Positions 29,233-38,017 are shown, counted from the stretch's first letter. The stretch is DNA of 56,044 nt from Acidobacteriota bacterium (GCA_017883185.1 JADGOB010000009.1:1-56044), one strand, 5' to 3'. Notes: a model not told the origin generated them from the letters alone. Numbers and translations: made by a program.

Positions 29233-31386
29233 TCAAGTCCCGGAGGGAGAATCGGGCGACTGGGCTGGCGCCGCCTGTTCCTCCGACGTCTGCAGTTCTT
29301 CCCATTGGTGCATGAGGTCACCGACCTGCCACATCAGCCTCTGGTGGCGGTCGATGACTGGCTGCACGGCGGCACGGTCCTCGTAGAAACCGGGGCTCAC
29401 CATCGTCGTCTCCAGTTCCTTGATCGACGACTCGCACCGGGCAATACGGTCTTCGAGGTCGACGACCTTCGCCCGGAACGCCTTGGCGGCCCGATCGCGG
29501 CGACGCGCCTCGATCTGGGCCTGGCGCCTGGCCTCGCGGTCGACCCCATCCGTCTTCCCGCCGTGCGCGGGCGACACGTGTCCCGCCGCGTTTCCGCCTC
29601 CAACCGAAGCCGCTCCCGCCGCCTTTCCGCCTAGCAGTGGCGAGGCCCCCGCCTTTCCGCCTCCCCGTCCCGCCGAAGCCGGCCCCCCGGTGTGGCGGAC
29701 GCGTCCCACCGAAGCCGACCCGCCAGACTGGCGGACTTGTCCCGCCGAAGCCGACCCTGTGGATTCATGGGTCGGCGAAGGCGGATGGTCCTTCCTGTAC
29801 AGGAACTCCTCGTAGCGGCCCGGGTAGCTGTGGGCTTCGCCGCTGCCGACCTCCACGATCCGGTTCGCCAGTTTCTCGACGAAGTAGCGGTCGTGGGAGA
29901 CGAAGATCAGCGTGCCGCCGTAGTCCTCGAGCGCGTCGAGGAGGACGTCCTTCGAATCGAGGTCCAGGTGATTGGTCGGTTCGTCGAGCAGCAGCGTGTT
30001 CGACGGCCGAAGCAGCATCCGCGCCACGGCCAGCCTGGTTCGCTCTCCGCCCGAGAGCACCCCGACGCGTTTGTAGACGTCGTCGCCGGAGAAGAGGAAG
30101 CCGCCAAGAATGTTCCGGATGGCCGGGACCATCTGGTTCGGCGAGCCCGCCTGGAGCGTGTCGTAGACGGTCAGGTCCGGGTTGAGTCGGGCCGCTTCGT
30201 CCTGCGCGAAATATTGCATGACAACCTGGTGGCCCTCCTGGCGCTCGCCCGAATCGGGCGACTCGGCGCCGGCCAGCACGCGCATCAGCGTGGACTTGCC
30301 GGTCCCGTTCGGGCCGACGATCGCGATGCGATCTCCCCGTTCGATGTGAAGGCCGGCGTGGCGGAAGACGACGTTCTCGCCATACGCCTTGCGCACGTGC
30401 TTCAACTCGAGGACCATCCGGCCGCTCTTGACCGAGGTCGGGAACGCGAAGTGGACGCGCCTGCGTTCGGGCGGGACCTCGATCGGCACGATCTTGTCGA
30501 GCATCTTGATCCGGCTCTGCACCTGCGCGGCTTTCGTCGCCTGGTACCGGAACCGGTCGATGAACATCTTTATCCGCGCCATTTCCTCGTCCTGCTGGCG
30601 CTTCGCCTCACGGACGCGCTCGAGCTTGGCCTGGCTCTCCTCGAGGTAATGGCTGTAGTTGCCCGGGTAGTCGTTCAGCGTGCGGAGGTAAACCTCGGCG
30701 ATGCGCGTGACGACGGTATCGAGGAAGTAGCGGTCGTGCGAGACGAGGATGACCGCGTGCGGGTAGTCGTGGAGGTACGACTCGAGCCAGTTGCGCGCGT
30801 CGAGGTCGAGGTGGTTCGTCGGCTCGTCGAGCAGGAGCAGGTTGGGCCGGGCGAGCAGCAGCTTGGCGAGCGCGATGCGCATTTGCCAGCCGCCAGAGAA
30901 GGTCTCGGAGGGCCGCTCGAGATCCGGCTGGCTGAAGCCGAGGCCGTGCAGGACCGTGGCGATCTTCAGGTCGATGCTGTAGCCGTCGTGGACGTGGAAG
31001 CGGTCCTGGAGGTCGCTGTAGCGGGCCAGCATCTGCTCGTGCTCGCCCTCCGGCACGTCCGGATGGCCGAGCCGGTCTTCGAGTTCGTGCATCTCGGCCT
31101 TGACGGCCATCAGCGGTTCGAAGGCGAGCAGGGCCTCTTCGTAGACCGTGCGGCCGGTGTGCGACAGGCCGTCCTGCGGCAGGTAGCCGACCGTCAGGTC
31201 GGACGGCTTGACGACGCGGCCCGCGTCGCTCTCCTCGAGGCCGGCCAAGATCTTCAGCAGCGTCGTCTTCCCGGACCCGTTCGGTCCGCACAGGCCGACG
31301 CGTTCGCCGTCGGAGATCTGCCAGGTGACGTTGTCGAGGAGCACCCGGTCGCCGAAGGACTTCGTGAGGGAGGAAATCTGGATCAT
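29233..31386 (-). CDS. ABC-F family ATPase with a repetitive linker
   Basis: A 717-residue ABC-F protein, soluble, with two ATPase domains: GPNGSGKTTLL and GPNGTGKSTLM (Walker A), FSGGWQMR and LSGGERTR (signatures), LLLDEPTNHLDL twice. ABC-F proteins act on ribosomes or bind translation. The C-terminal part (from about residue 530) departs from the norm: a low-complexity 12-residue repeat (SASAGQVRQSGG, then SASVGRVRHTGG and a third, degraded unit), followed by a coiled coil (RRQAQIEARRRDRAAKAFRA) like that of Uup. The start at 31386 is set by the conserved MIQISSLTKSFG. It is on the opposite strand to the sigma operon. Confidence 0.93.
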   Translation of the reverse strand: MIQISSLTKSFGDRVLLDNVTWQISDGERVGLCGPNGSGKTTLLKILAGLEESDAGRVVKPSDLTVGYLPQDGLSHTGRTVYEEALLAFEPLMAVKAEMHELEDRLGHPDVPEGEHEQMLARYSDLQDRFHVHDGYSIDLKIATVLHGLGFSQPDLERPSETFSGGWQMRIALAKLLLARPNLLLLDEPTNHLDLDARNWLESYLHDYPHAVILVSHDRYFLDTVVTRIAEVYLRTLNDYPGNYSHYLEESQAKLERVREAKRQQDEEMARIKMFIDRFRYQATKAAQVQSRIKMLDKIVPIEVPPERRRVHFAFPTSVKSGRMVLELKHVRKAYGENVVFRHAGLHIERGDRIAIVGPNGTGKSTLMRVLAGAESPDSGERQEGHQVVMQYFAQDEAARLNPDLTVYDTLQAGSPNQMVPAIRNILGGFLFSGDDVYKRVGVLSGGERTRLAVARMLLRPSNTLLLDEPTNHLDLDSKDVLLDALEDYGGTLIFVSHDRYFVEKLANRIVEVGSGEAHSYPGRYEEFLYRKDHPPSPTHESTGSASAGQVRQSGGSASVGRVRHTGGPASAGRGGGKAGASPLLGGKAAGAASVGGGNAAGHVSPAHGGKTDGVDREARRQAQIEARRRDRAAKAFRAKVVDLEDRIARCESSIKELETTMVSPGFYEDRAAVQPVIDRHQRLMWQVGDLMHQWEELQTSEEQAAPAQSPDSPSGT

Positions 31387-31740
31387 CCGGCAGGTCGCGA
31401 TCAGCGGTCGGCCGTTCCGGCCGACGCCACACGTGTGCGACGGGAAAGTACGAAGTCGCTCACGGAGCAAATCATGTTAGCACATGGCGGCGACTTCCTC
31501 GGGGGTCTCGCCTTGCGAATGCTTATAATGAACGGAGCGACGCCTTCTACGCAGACCAGAACCGCGGCACCGCCGTCTTATCTCGTAGGAGCAGGCCCAC
31601 CGCCTGCTTTGCGGTGTCCACCTGGACGTCCGGCACGTCACCCGCATCACATGTGGCGGCTGACAGCTGTGCTGGCGGTTCCTGGCATGTGCATGGCGTC
31701 GGGGAGGGTCTTCCTGCAGGACGTGGCCGTTCCCGTCGGC
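31387..31740. other. 354-bp region between ABC-F gene and sigma factor
   Basis: No gene is visible. A perfect TATAAT at 31524-31529 reads toward the sigma operon, and would make a leader of about 200 nt. Within it, two overlapping hairpins compete for the same bases: AGCAGGC/GCCTGCT and CACCGC/GCGGTG around 31590-31615. This could be a regulatory leader, but is only seen by eye. No ATPase promoter was recognised. Confidence 0.45.
31524..31529 (+). promoter_or_regulatory. consensus -10 box for the sigma/anti-sigma operon
   Basis: TATAAT at 31524-31529, a perfect -10 match. The -35 position is G-rich and does not match TTGACA, so the promoter may depend on an activator or on another sigma factor for -35 contacts. 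Confidence 0.5.
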
Positions 31741-32376
31741 ATGACCGACGAGGAACTCGTGGCGCGGTCAGTCGGTGGCGACACCGAGAGCTTCAACCAG
31801 CTCATCAAGAGGTGGGAGAAGCCGATCTTCGCCCTGGCGTACCGCACGATCGGTCGCGAGGATGATGCCCGTGACGTCGTTCAGGAGACGTTTCTCCGGG
31901 CCTTCCGGGGACTGGGCGGGTTCAAGGGGCAGGCGAAGTTCTCGTCCTGGTTGTACAGGATTGCCCTGAACCTTTGCCGCGACTGGATGCGTCGCCAGCG
32001 TCGCACACCGGTGGTTTCGGCGCCCGACGGCGTGGACCTGATCGAGCTGGCAGGCGAAGGCAAAGGCGTCGAACGGGTCGATGACCTGATCGTGCGCCAG
32101 GACCTCACCCGAGCCGTGGCTCGTGCCATGCGGGTCCTGCCCGAAGAGCAGCGCACGGCAATCGTACTGAAGGAGTATCACGGGCTGACATTCCAGGAAA
32201 TCTCGGAGTTGCTGGGCTGCCCGCTCAGCACCGTCAAGACCCGGCTTTACCAGGGGCTGACGGTCCTCAGGAAAGAGCTCGAGCGAAGTGGAATTCGACC
32301 GGTGGTCCCGGGCGGGGCCGACGCGCGCCGGCCGCGAGAGAGCGCTCTACATCAAGCGGCAACAAGGACGGTATGA
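31741..32376 (+). CDS. ECF RNA polymerase sigma factor (RpoE-like)
   Basis: A 211-residue sigma factor. Region 2: REDDARDVVQETFLRAFRG and FSSWLYRIALNLCRDWMRR; region 4: LPEEQRTAIVLKEYHGLTFQ and LGCPLSTVKTRLYQGL. The start at 31741 is the most natural; a GTG 18 bp upstream is possible. Its stop overlaps the anti-sigma start (ATGA), and the next gene encodes a zinc-finger anti-sigma factor, the standard pairing. A long leader with a TATAAT box lies upstream. Confidence 0.92.
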   Translation: MTDEELVARSVGGDTESFNQLIKRWEKPIFALAYRTIGREDDARDVVQETFLRAFRGLGGFKGQAKFSSWLYRIALNLCRDWMRRQRRTPVVSAPDGVDLIELAGEGKGVERVDDLIVRQDLTRAVARAMRVLPEEQRTAIVLKEYHGLTFQEISELLGCPLSTVKTRLYQGLTVLRKELERSGIRPVVPGGADARRPRESALHQAATRTV

Positions 32377-33239
32377 GCTTCAGCTGCACGGACAAGGACA
32401 CGCTCATCGCTTACGTCTATGGCGAGTGCGATGCCGCGACGCACGGTGTCGTGGAAGCGCACGTGAGAACATGCGCGGCGTGTTCGGACGAGATCGGCGG
32501 CTTCGGAATGGTTCGCGAGACGCTATCCGAATGGACGCCGCCCGAACAGGTGGGCGTGTTCAAGCTGGTACGGGAAGAGGCGTTGGAGCCCCCACCTGCA
32601 AAGGTGTTGCGCCCGGCCCGATGGTGGCAGGCTCCGCTCCCGGCGCTGGCGAAGGTCGCCGCGGCGATCCTGTTGTTCGCCGGCGGTGCGGCGCTCGCCA
32701 ACCTGGAAGTGCATTACGACAAGGACGGGTTTGCCGTGCGGACCGGCTGGCAGACGTCCGCGCCGGCGGGCGCACCTCTCGCGGTGACCCAGGCACCGGC
32801 CGGGCCGCAGGCGGAGATACCGGCTGGCGTGGTCATGCCCGCCCCGTCCGAGCGCCGCCCGGAGGGCGAGACGCCATGGCGGGCGGAATTCGCGTCACTC
32901 GAACGCCAGTTGCGCGACGAGTTCCGCCAGCAGCTTGCGGCCGCGCGACCGACGCCGCTGGGTGGCGGGCCGGTGCAGGTGGCCGCCGGCTTCGACGAGA
33001 ATCTATTCCTGTCGCGCGTCCGCACGCTGCTCGACGAGCGGGTCGGTGAGAGTGAGCGACGGCAGCAGGTGGAGATGGCCTACCGGATCAGCCAATTGGC
33101 GGGCGATTTCCAGGCGCAGCGCAAGGCGGACCTCGTGCGCGTGCAGCAGACTTTCGGTCAGCTCGATGGTCCACCGCCGTCGCTCGATCAGCAACGCCAG
33201 ATGACAAGGTACCTGTTCCCCGTCTCCCTCAGGAAGTAG
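32373..33239 (+). CDS. zinc-finger anti-sigma factor
   Basis: A 288-residue membrane-bound anti-sigma factor. The N-terminal zf-HC2 domain has CTDKDTLIAYVYGECDAA and EAHVRTCAACS (His-x3-Cys-x2-Cys). One transmembrane helix is at about residues 95-112 (VAAAILLFAGGAALA). The C-terminal 170 residues are proline- and charged-residue-rich, predicted to be coiled (FASLERQLRDEFRQQLAAAR). It should hold the sigma factor at the membrane until an envelope signal releases it. Overlaps the sigma gene by four bases. Confidence 0.88.
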   Translation: MSFSCTDKDTLIAYVYGECDAATHGVVEAHVRTCAACSDEIGGFGMVRETLSEWTPPEQVGVFKLVREEALEPPPAKVLRPARWWQAPLPALAKVAAAILLFAGGAALANLEVHYDKDGFAVRTGWQTSAPAGAPLAVTQAPAGPQAEIPAGVVMPAPSERRPEGETPWRAEFASLERQLRDEFRQQLAAARPTPLGGGPVQVAAGFDENLFLSRVRTLLDERVGESERRQQVEMAYRISQLAGDFQAQRKADLVRVQQTFGQLDGPPPSLDQQRQMTRYLFPVSLRK

Positions 33240-33300
33240 GGGCGGCGCGGGGCCTGGGAACCTCTGCGGCCCGATCGGTTTCTAAGGCTGCAGGAGTACA

Positions 33301-33813
33301 ATGAGGCTCATGCTTCGCTATCGTCGCCTCCTCGGGTCGGGACTCGTCATCGTCGCCGCCCTGGCCACCCCGGCGTGCAGTTCACGGACGGTCGACCTCC
33401 CGAAGGTCCTCCAGGTGACCGACGTCAGCACCGGCTTCTTCGACGCCGGCATCGTGGAAGGCCACAAGAACAAGATCGTCCCGACGATCTCCGTCCGGCT
33501 CAAGAACATCGACAGCCAGGCGCTCACCAGCGTGCAGATGATCGCGAAGTTCAACCGGGTCGGTGAGGCAGAAGAATGGGGATCCGCGCCATTCATTCGC
33601 GCGATTGGCCCTGAAGGTCTGGCGCCCGGGCAGACGGGCAACCCGGTGGTCATACGCTGCGATCGCGGCTACACGGGCGAGCAACCCAGGGCGCAGCTGT
33701 TCACCCACAGCAAGTTCGTCGATGTCCGTGTGGAGCTGTTCGGAAAATACCAGGCGCAGAACTGGGTGAAGATGGGCGAGTACCAGATCGCCCGGCAGTT
33801 GCTCACACGGTAG
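33301..33813 (+). CDS. lipoprotein in the sigma-factor operon
   Basis: A 170-residue probable lipoprotein: the signal (VIVAALATPACSSRTVDL) ends in a lipobox-like TPAC. The mature part is beta-rich (NKIVPTISVRLKNIDSQ, SVQMIAKFN) and resembles small secreted beta-sandwich proteins. It has an AGGAG site 5 bp from ATG 33301. It lies 61 bp after the anti-sigma gene and may be co-transcribed or be a target of the sigma factor. Confidence 0.75.
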   Translation: MRLMLRYRRLLGSGLVIVAALATPACSSRTVDLPKVLQVTDVSTGFFDAGIVEGHKNKIVPTISVRLKNIDSQALTSVQMIAKFNRVGEAEEWGSAPFIRAIGPEGLAPGQTGNPVVIRCDRGYTGEQPRAQLFTHSKFVDVRVELFGKYQAQNWVKMGEYQIARQLLTR

Positions 33814-33859
33814 AGGGACCGCTCTCAGTAGTCGGTTGCCGACCGCTGTCTGCTGCGGC

Positions 33860-34603
33860 CTACGGTTTCTCTTCTGAGCCTTTCACCATCGGTACGAACC
33901 GCACCGGGACGACTCCCGTCGTCTGCGTGCGCCCGTCCTCGTCCTTCTCAATCAGACACAGCTCCTGGGCCTCGAGCGGCCCGACGGGGATGACCAGTCG
34001 TCCGCCAGGAGCGAGCTGATCGATCAGCGGCTGCGGGACGCGCTCAGGCGCGGCCGTCACCAGCACCACGTCGAACGGCGCTTCCGAGATCCAGCCCGCG
34101 TGCCCGTCCGCGCGGGCGAGCGTCACGTTGGCATATCCAAGCCGGGACAGTCGCTCGGCCGCCTGCCGGTGCAGGTCGTCGTTGATCTCCATGCTGAAGA
34201 CGTGGCGGGCGACGCGTGACAGCACCGCGGCCTGGTAGCCGCAGCCGGTCCCGACCTCGAGCACGCGGTCCGTCGGTCGAGGACGCGCCAGTTCTGTCAT
34301 CAGGGCGACGATGTAGGGTTGGGAGATGGTCTGGCCGTGGCCGATGTGTAGCGGATGATCGGCGTAGGCGCGGGACCTGAGCGCGCCGGGCACGAACAGG
34401 TGCCTCGGCACATCCCGCATCGCCGCAATCACGGACGCGTCGCGCACGCCACGGGACACGATGTGATCCGTGACCATCCGCTCGCGGTCTGCCGCCTGTG
34501 AGGCCTCGTCGGCATCATCGCGCTCACCGTCCGCGTGGACACGGCCGACCGCCAGGGCCCACGCGAGCAACCACAGCCAGGGTTCGGCTGGCAGGAACGG
34601 CAT
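33860..34603 (-). CDS. pcm: protein-L-isoaspartate O-methyltransferase with an export-like N-terminus
   Basis: PCMT (247 aa) methylates isoaspartyl residues to start protein repair. The catalytic core is intact: HIVSRGVRDASVIAAMRDVP, HPLHIGHGQTISQPYIVALM, VLEVGTGCGYQAAVLSR (SAM loop I), and VVLVTAAPERVPQPLIDQLA. Unusually the protein begins with a signal-like stretch, AEPWLWLLAWALAVGRVHAD, before an acidic linker, then the conserved core. SAM is cytoplasmic, so export would be puzzling. ATG 34603 is used; an upstream ATG at 34621 is possible. Confidence 0.85.
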   Translation of the reverse strand: MPFLPAEPWLWLLAWALAVGRVHADGERDDADEASQAADRERMVTDHIVSRGVRDASVIAAMRDVPRHLFVPGALRSRAYADHPLHIGHGQTISQPYIVALMTELARPRPTDRVLEVGTGCGYQAAVLSRVARHVFSMEINDDLHRQAAERLSRLGYANVTLARADGHAGWISEAPFDVVLVTAAPERVPQPLIDQLAPGGRLVIPVGPLEAQELCLIEKDEDGRTQTTGVVPVRFVPMVKGSEEKP

Positions 34604-34737
34604 GCGTTGATTATCGCGCAAACGCCGGGAACCGCCACATCCGCGGGGGGCCGAGGGGTGAACCAGGGGGACCTGAGGAGGGATCTGAGGGTCGGATCCG
34701 TGAGAAAAGCGTAAGACTTGTGCCTCGGGTTACAGCC

Positions 34738-34743
34738 TATAAT
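34738..34743 (+). promoter_or_regulatory. -10 box of the APC permease gene, leaderless GTG
   Basis: TATAAT at 34738-34743 is followed by seven bases (CGCTGCC) and GTG at 34751. The lysA promoter has the same layout (TAAAAT, seven bases, GTG). Transcription would begin at or near the start codon. Confidence 0.5.
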
Positions 34744-34750
34744 CGCTGCC

Positions 34751-36127
34751 GTGCGCGACGATTCGTCTTCCCGCTTCCTCGAGCGTCGTCTGGGCCCATT
34801 GGACGCCGCCGCCATCGTCATCTCGAACGTGATCGGGGTCGGAATCTTCATTACCCCCCGCATCATCGCAGTCGCGATTCCACATCCGATCGGGTTCCTC
34901 GCTGTCTGGCTGGCGGGCGGCCTGCTGGCCTTCGCCGGAGCAATGGCCTACGCGGAACTGGGGACGCTGCGGCCTCGATCGGGTGGCGAGTACGTCTACC
35001 TGCGGGAAGGCTATGGCCCGCTCGCGGCGTTCCTCACGGGCTGGACGTCGTTTGTTGCCGGGTTTGCGGGCGCGATTGCCGCGGGTGCGCTGGGCGTGTC
35101 CGATTACCTGGGCCGGTTCCTCCCGGTCGCGAGCGACGCGACGCCGCTGCTGACCGTGCCGGTGCCTTGGCTGCCCCTCGTGTTCTCGCCGAGGACACTC
35201 GTCGCGCTGACGGTCATTACCGGCCTCGCCCTCATCCACATGCGCGGCCTCGGCCCAGGGCGGCTCGTGCAAAACACTTTGGCGGGCATCAAGGTGGGCG
35301 CGCTGGCGCTGTTCGTCGCGCTCGGGCTCGGCCTTGGCCGTGGGAGTCTTGCGCACCTGACCACGGAGGTGCCGTCTGCCACCTACAACTGGCCGCTCGC
35401 GTTCATCATCGTGATGTTCGCCTACAGTGGGTGGAACGCCGCATCTTACGTCGCCGAAGAGATCCGCGATCCGGGGCGCAACGTGCCGCGTGCCCTCGCG
35501 CTCGGGACCGGCGCAGTCGTCCTGCTCTACCTGGGCCTCAACTTCCTCTACCTCTACGCGGTGCCGATCGGGGAAATCGGTTCTGACACCTCGTCGGAGA
35601 TCGCGATGGTGGCGGCCGAGCGGCTGCTCGGCCCCGTCGCCTCTACGTTGCTGGGCGGGCTCGCGGTGATTGTGTTGTCGGGAAGCTTGAGCGCCATGAC
35701 CGTGGCCGGGCCGCGCGTGTACTTCGCGATGGCGCGCGACGGGGAGTTCTTCCCGGCCTTTGCCCGCATCCACCCGCGCTTCCACACGCCCTGGGTGTCG
35801 ATCGCCGCGCAGGCGGTGTGGAGTTCGCTGCTGGTGCTGACCAACACGAAGGACCAGCTCGCGGAGTACACGGGGTTCGCGGTGTTGCTGTTCTCCGCCG
35901 TAGCGGTCAGCACCGTGTTCGTGCTGCGGCGCCGCTATCCCGACGAGCCACGCCCGTTCAAGGCGCTCGGCTACCCGGTCGCGCCGGCGATCTTCGTACT
36001 GGCGTCGCTCGCGATCATGGTGGCGGCCATCGCCGGCCGGCCTGGGCCATCATTGGTCGGCGCTATCATCATCGCGTCAGGCGTCCCCCTCTACTGGTTG
36101 CTGCGCAAGCGGCTGAAGAAACCGTAG
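34751..36127 (+). CDS. APC family amino-acid permease
   Basis: A 458-residue integral membrane protein of the amino acid/polyamine/organocation family, about 12 helices. VISNVIGVGIFITPRIIAV is the helix-1 substrate-binding motif; FAYSGWNAASYVAEEIRDPG is the conserved helix 6 to 7 region; later helices include LGGLAVIVLSGSLSAMTVAG. It may take up an amino acid; specificity cannot be told from the sequence. GTG 34751 is chosen for the -10 box 7 bp before it; an upstream start at 34718 is unlikely. Confidence 0.88.
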   Translation: MRDDSSSRFLERRLGPLDAAAIVISNVIGVGIFITPRIIAVAIPHPIGFLAVWLAGGLLAFAGAMAYAELGTLRPRSGGEYVYLREGYGPLAAFLTGWTSFVAGFAGAIAAGALGVSDYLGRFLPVASDATPLLTVPVPWLPLVFSPRTLVALTVITGLALIHMRGLGPGRLVQNTLAGIKVGALALFVALGLGLGRGSLAHLTTEVPSATYNWPLAFIIVMFAYSGWNAASYVAEEIRDPGRNVPRALALGTGAVVLLYLGLNFLYLYAVPIGEIGSDTSSEIAMVAAERLLGPVASTLLGGLAVIVLSGSLSAMTVAGPRVYFAMARDGEFFPAFARIHPRFHTPWVSIAAQAVWSSLLVLTNTKDQLAEYTGFAVLLFSAVAVSTVFVLRRRYPDEPRPFKALGYPVAPAIFVLASLAIMVAAIAGRPGPSLVGAIIIASGVPLYWLLRKRLKKP

Positions 36128-36169
36128 GGATCGGCGACGCCGTAGACACGGCCAACGCGTGCGTCACTC

Positions 36170-36571
36170 CTACCGGTTCTGGTGTCTGGTTGCCAGCAGC
36201 GCCCACAACGTGACCGCGGCGAGCGTCCCGTCGGTGACGGCGAAGGCGAGGAACGCCGGGGGCGAGTGGCGGACGACGTGATCGAGCGCGAACACCAGGC
36301 TTCCAAGCCCTTTCAGGCAAGGACCCATCACCCACAAGTAGCCGCGGTAGAGGTCGGGCCGCCGGAATGGGAGCACGTACCCGATGCCGACGGCCAGCAG
36401 AAAGAGACCATTCAGGTCCGCGTGGATAGGCGGAACGGGTGCCGGCACCGAGAAGAGGGTCTGGAGGAGGTCGCGCCCGAAGAGCATTCCGACGCCGAGA
36501 GCGATGTCGTAGGCCCCCGACACGGCAGCCACGAGCGTGAGCGGTCGAAGGTCAGAATGGTGGATGGGCAT
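36170..36571 (-). CDS. small four-helix membrane protein
   Basis: A 133-residue membrane protein with about four hydrophobic helices (LTLVAAVSGAYDIALGVGML, LNGLFLLAVGIGYVLPF, GLGSLVFALDHVV, FAVTDGTLAAVTLWALLA). I do not recognise it beyond a membrane-protein family of unknown function. It overlaps the preceding small ORF by 20 bp, indicating an operon of two membrane proteins. Confidence 0.75.
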   Translation of the reverse strand: MPIHHSDLRPLTLVAAVSGAYDIALGVGMLFGRDLLQTLFSVPAPVPPIHADLNGLFLLAVGIGYVLPFRRPDLYRGYLWVMGPCLKGLGSLVFALDHVVRHSPPAFLAFAVTDGTLAAVTLWALLATRHQNR

Positions 36572-36707
36572 CGCGTTGGAATCGTCGCCTGATGCCCCAG
36601 AGCAACAGGAGCAGGACGGTGATGAGCAGGAACTCCGGCAGGAACTCGTTTGTCAGGAGCCCGACGTCCTCGCGGACCGAGGCCAGCCACGCGTACGCTA
36701 CATCCAC
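36552..36707 (-). CDS. 51-aa membrane protein
   Basis: A small protein starting at GTG 36707 with a GGAGG site 5 bp upstream; residues about 22-38 form one helix (FLPEFLLITVLLLLLWG) followed by RRRFQRDAHPPF, positive-inside. The N-terminal section is soluble (AYAWLASVREDVGLLT). It is translated with the four-helix protein through a 20-bp overlap. Function unknown. Confidence 0.6.
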   Translation of the reverse strand: MDVAYAWLASVREDVGLLTNEFLPEFLLITVLLLLLWGIRRRFQRDAHPPF

Positions 36708-36832
36708 GCCAGCCTCCGGCCCTGACGAAAATGGCGGACGAGCGCCGATGCGCCAGCCCGCCACTGACCTCGGTGTCCCTTTGTCCCTTTAACCCAGCCG
36801 AGCCTCTTTGGTTCCGCTCGATCGGGTTATGC

Positions 36833-37738
36833 CTACCGTTTCGGTACCGGCTGCAGTTCGCCGCGGTAGGTGACCGTGTCGCTTGACTCGATCCGGACGT
36901 CGAACGAGATCGACATGAAGCCGGGCGCCCGAATCTCGACGCGGTGCGCCCCGATCTCGAGTTCCATCCGCTGGAACGTGCCGTCGAAGTCGTCCACCGT
37001 CCCCATGTAGTAGCCGTCCACGTAAACTTCGGCGTCCTTCGGTTCGACCTTCAGCTTGAGCGAGCCTCGGCCCATCCGGCCCTCGCCATAGTAGCCGTAG
37101 CCGCCGTAACCGTACCCGCCGTAACCGTACCCGCCGTAACCGTACCCGCCGTCGCCGTAGCCGCCGTAGCCGTACCCGAACGGCCCGTAGCCCCACCAGA
37201 ACGGATCGTAGTAAAGGTAGCCGAGGCCGAACGCTCCGTAGCCGTAGAGGAAGTACGGGTTATACAGATAATAGTTATTGAACTCCCCGCCGGAGCCCGG
37301 ACGACCCCCGGGCAGATTGTTCGGCCGCAGGACCGCCTCGCCGGAAGCCGGCCGTCCCGGGTTCGGGCGCGCGCCACGCGGCACCGCGCGATCGCCGGGG
37401 CTCCCGTACAACTCGCGGATGTAGGTGCTGCCACCGTTTCCTCCGCTGTTGCCACCCGATCTGGGGCGCCAGACGGCTCCGCCGGACGATGAACCAGACG
37501 ATGACCCAGTCGACGGGGGAGGCGAGTAGGTTGACCCCGAAACGCCACTGGAGGAACCCCGCGGCATCGCCACGGAGCCGCCGCCGCCCTCTCCACCGGT
37601 CCTGACCCCGCTTCCGCCTCCCGCCGCGCCACCACCTGCGGCCCCTGCCGGACGCTCGCGACCCTGGGCAGCCACCGGACCAGCGGCGAGCGCCAGCGCG
37701 ACGGCCGCACCGGCCAGCATGTGCACGAGCGGTTTCAT
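36833..37738 (-). CDS. exported PEGA-domain protein with G-Y repeats
   Basis: A 301-residue protein: signal peptide ([14 protein letters not shown]), then a Gly/Ser-rich disordered region, a tyrosine-rich segment ([20 protein letters not shown]), a [17 protein letters not shown] repeat made from 15-bp DNA units (plus-strand unit CGTAACCGTACCCGC), and a C-terminal PEGA-like domain ([20 protein letters not shown]). PEGA domains are surface beta modules, and the GY repeats suggest an adhesive or structural surface protein. The start has an AAGGAG site. Confidence 0.82.
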   Translation of the reverse strand: MKPLVHMLAGAAVALALAAGPVAAQGRERPAGAAGGGAAGGGSGVRTGGEGGGGSVAMPRGSSSGVSGSTYSPPPSTGSSSGSSSGGAVWRPRSGGNSGGNGGSTYIRELYGSPGDRAVPRGARPNPGRPASGEAVLRPNNLPGGRPGSGGEFNNYYLYNPYFLYGYGAFGLGYLYYDPFWWGYGPFGYGYGGYGDGGYGYGGYGYGGYGYGGYGYYGEGRMGRGSLKLKVEPKDAEVYVDGYYMGTVDDFDGTFQRMELEIGAHRVEIRAPGFMSISFDVRIESSDTVTYRGELQPVPKR

Positions 37739-37911
37739 AAGAACTCCTTGGTTGCGCCGGGCGGATAGAGAACCCTGCGCCTATCTATCGAAATGCAACA
37801 GGCCTGCCAGTCTCGCAGGCCCATCTGCTCACCAAATTACTCCTATTCCGTTCAGGGCGCCACCCCCTCCCCGGAGGGGCTGTCACCCCGACAGCACACC
37901 CCGCCGTTTCC

Positions 37912-37941
37912 TTGACACCTTTTTCGGCCATCCGATAGACT
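37912..37941 (+). promoter_or_regulatory. hslVU promoter
   Basis: TTGACA (37912-37917), 18 bp, TAGACT (37936-37941). Transcription would start near 37948, leaving a leader of about 113 nt that contains the palindromic repeat. Confidence 0.65.
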
Positions 37942-37958
37942 GCGGAATGCCGACCGAC

Positions 37959-38017
37959 CAGCGAAGCTCCGCCTCAAACCGCCGAGAGCGGAGAGGCGGA
38001 CCCACGGATCTTCGCTG
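37959..38017. repeat. palindromic repeat in the hslV leader
   Basis: Nested arms: CAGCGAAG (37959-37966) pairs with CTTCGCTG (38010-38017), and TCCGCCTC (37968-37975) pairs with GAGGCGGA (37993-38000). A fragment of the same word (GCGAAGCTCCGCCT) occurs at 26300-26313 after xerC. It resembles dispersed REP-type palindromes. In RNA it would form a long stem-loop before the hslV ribosome site. Confidence 0.6.

Noticed and set aside
37739-37900. Riboswitch in the PEGA gene leader
   Set aside because: Several hairpins are visible, but no conserved aptamer core (such as GEMM or cobalamin) could be matched.
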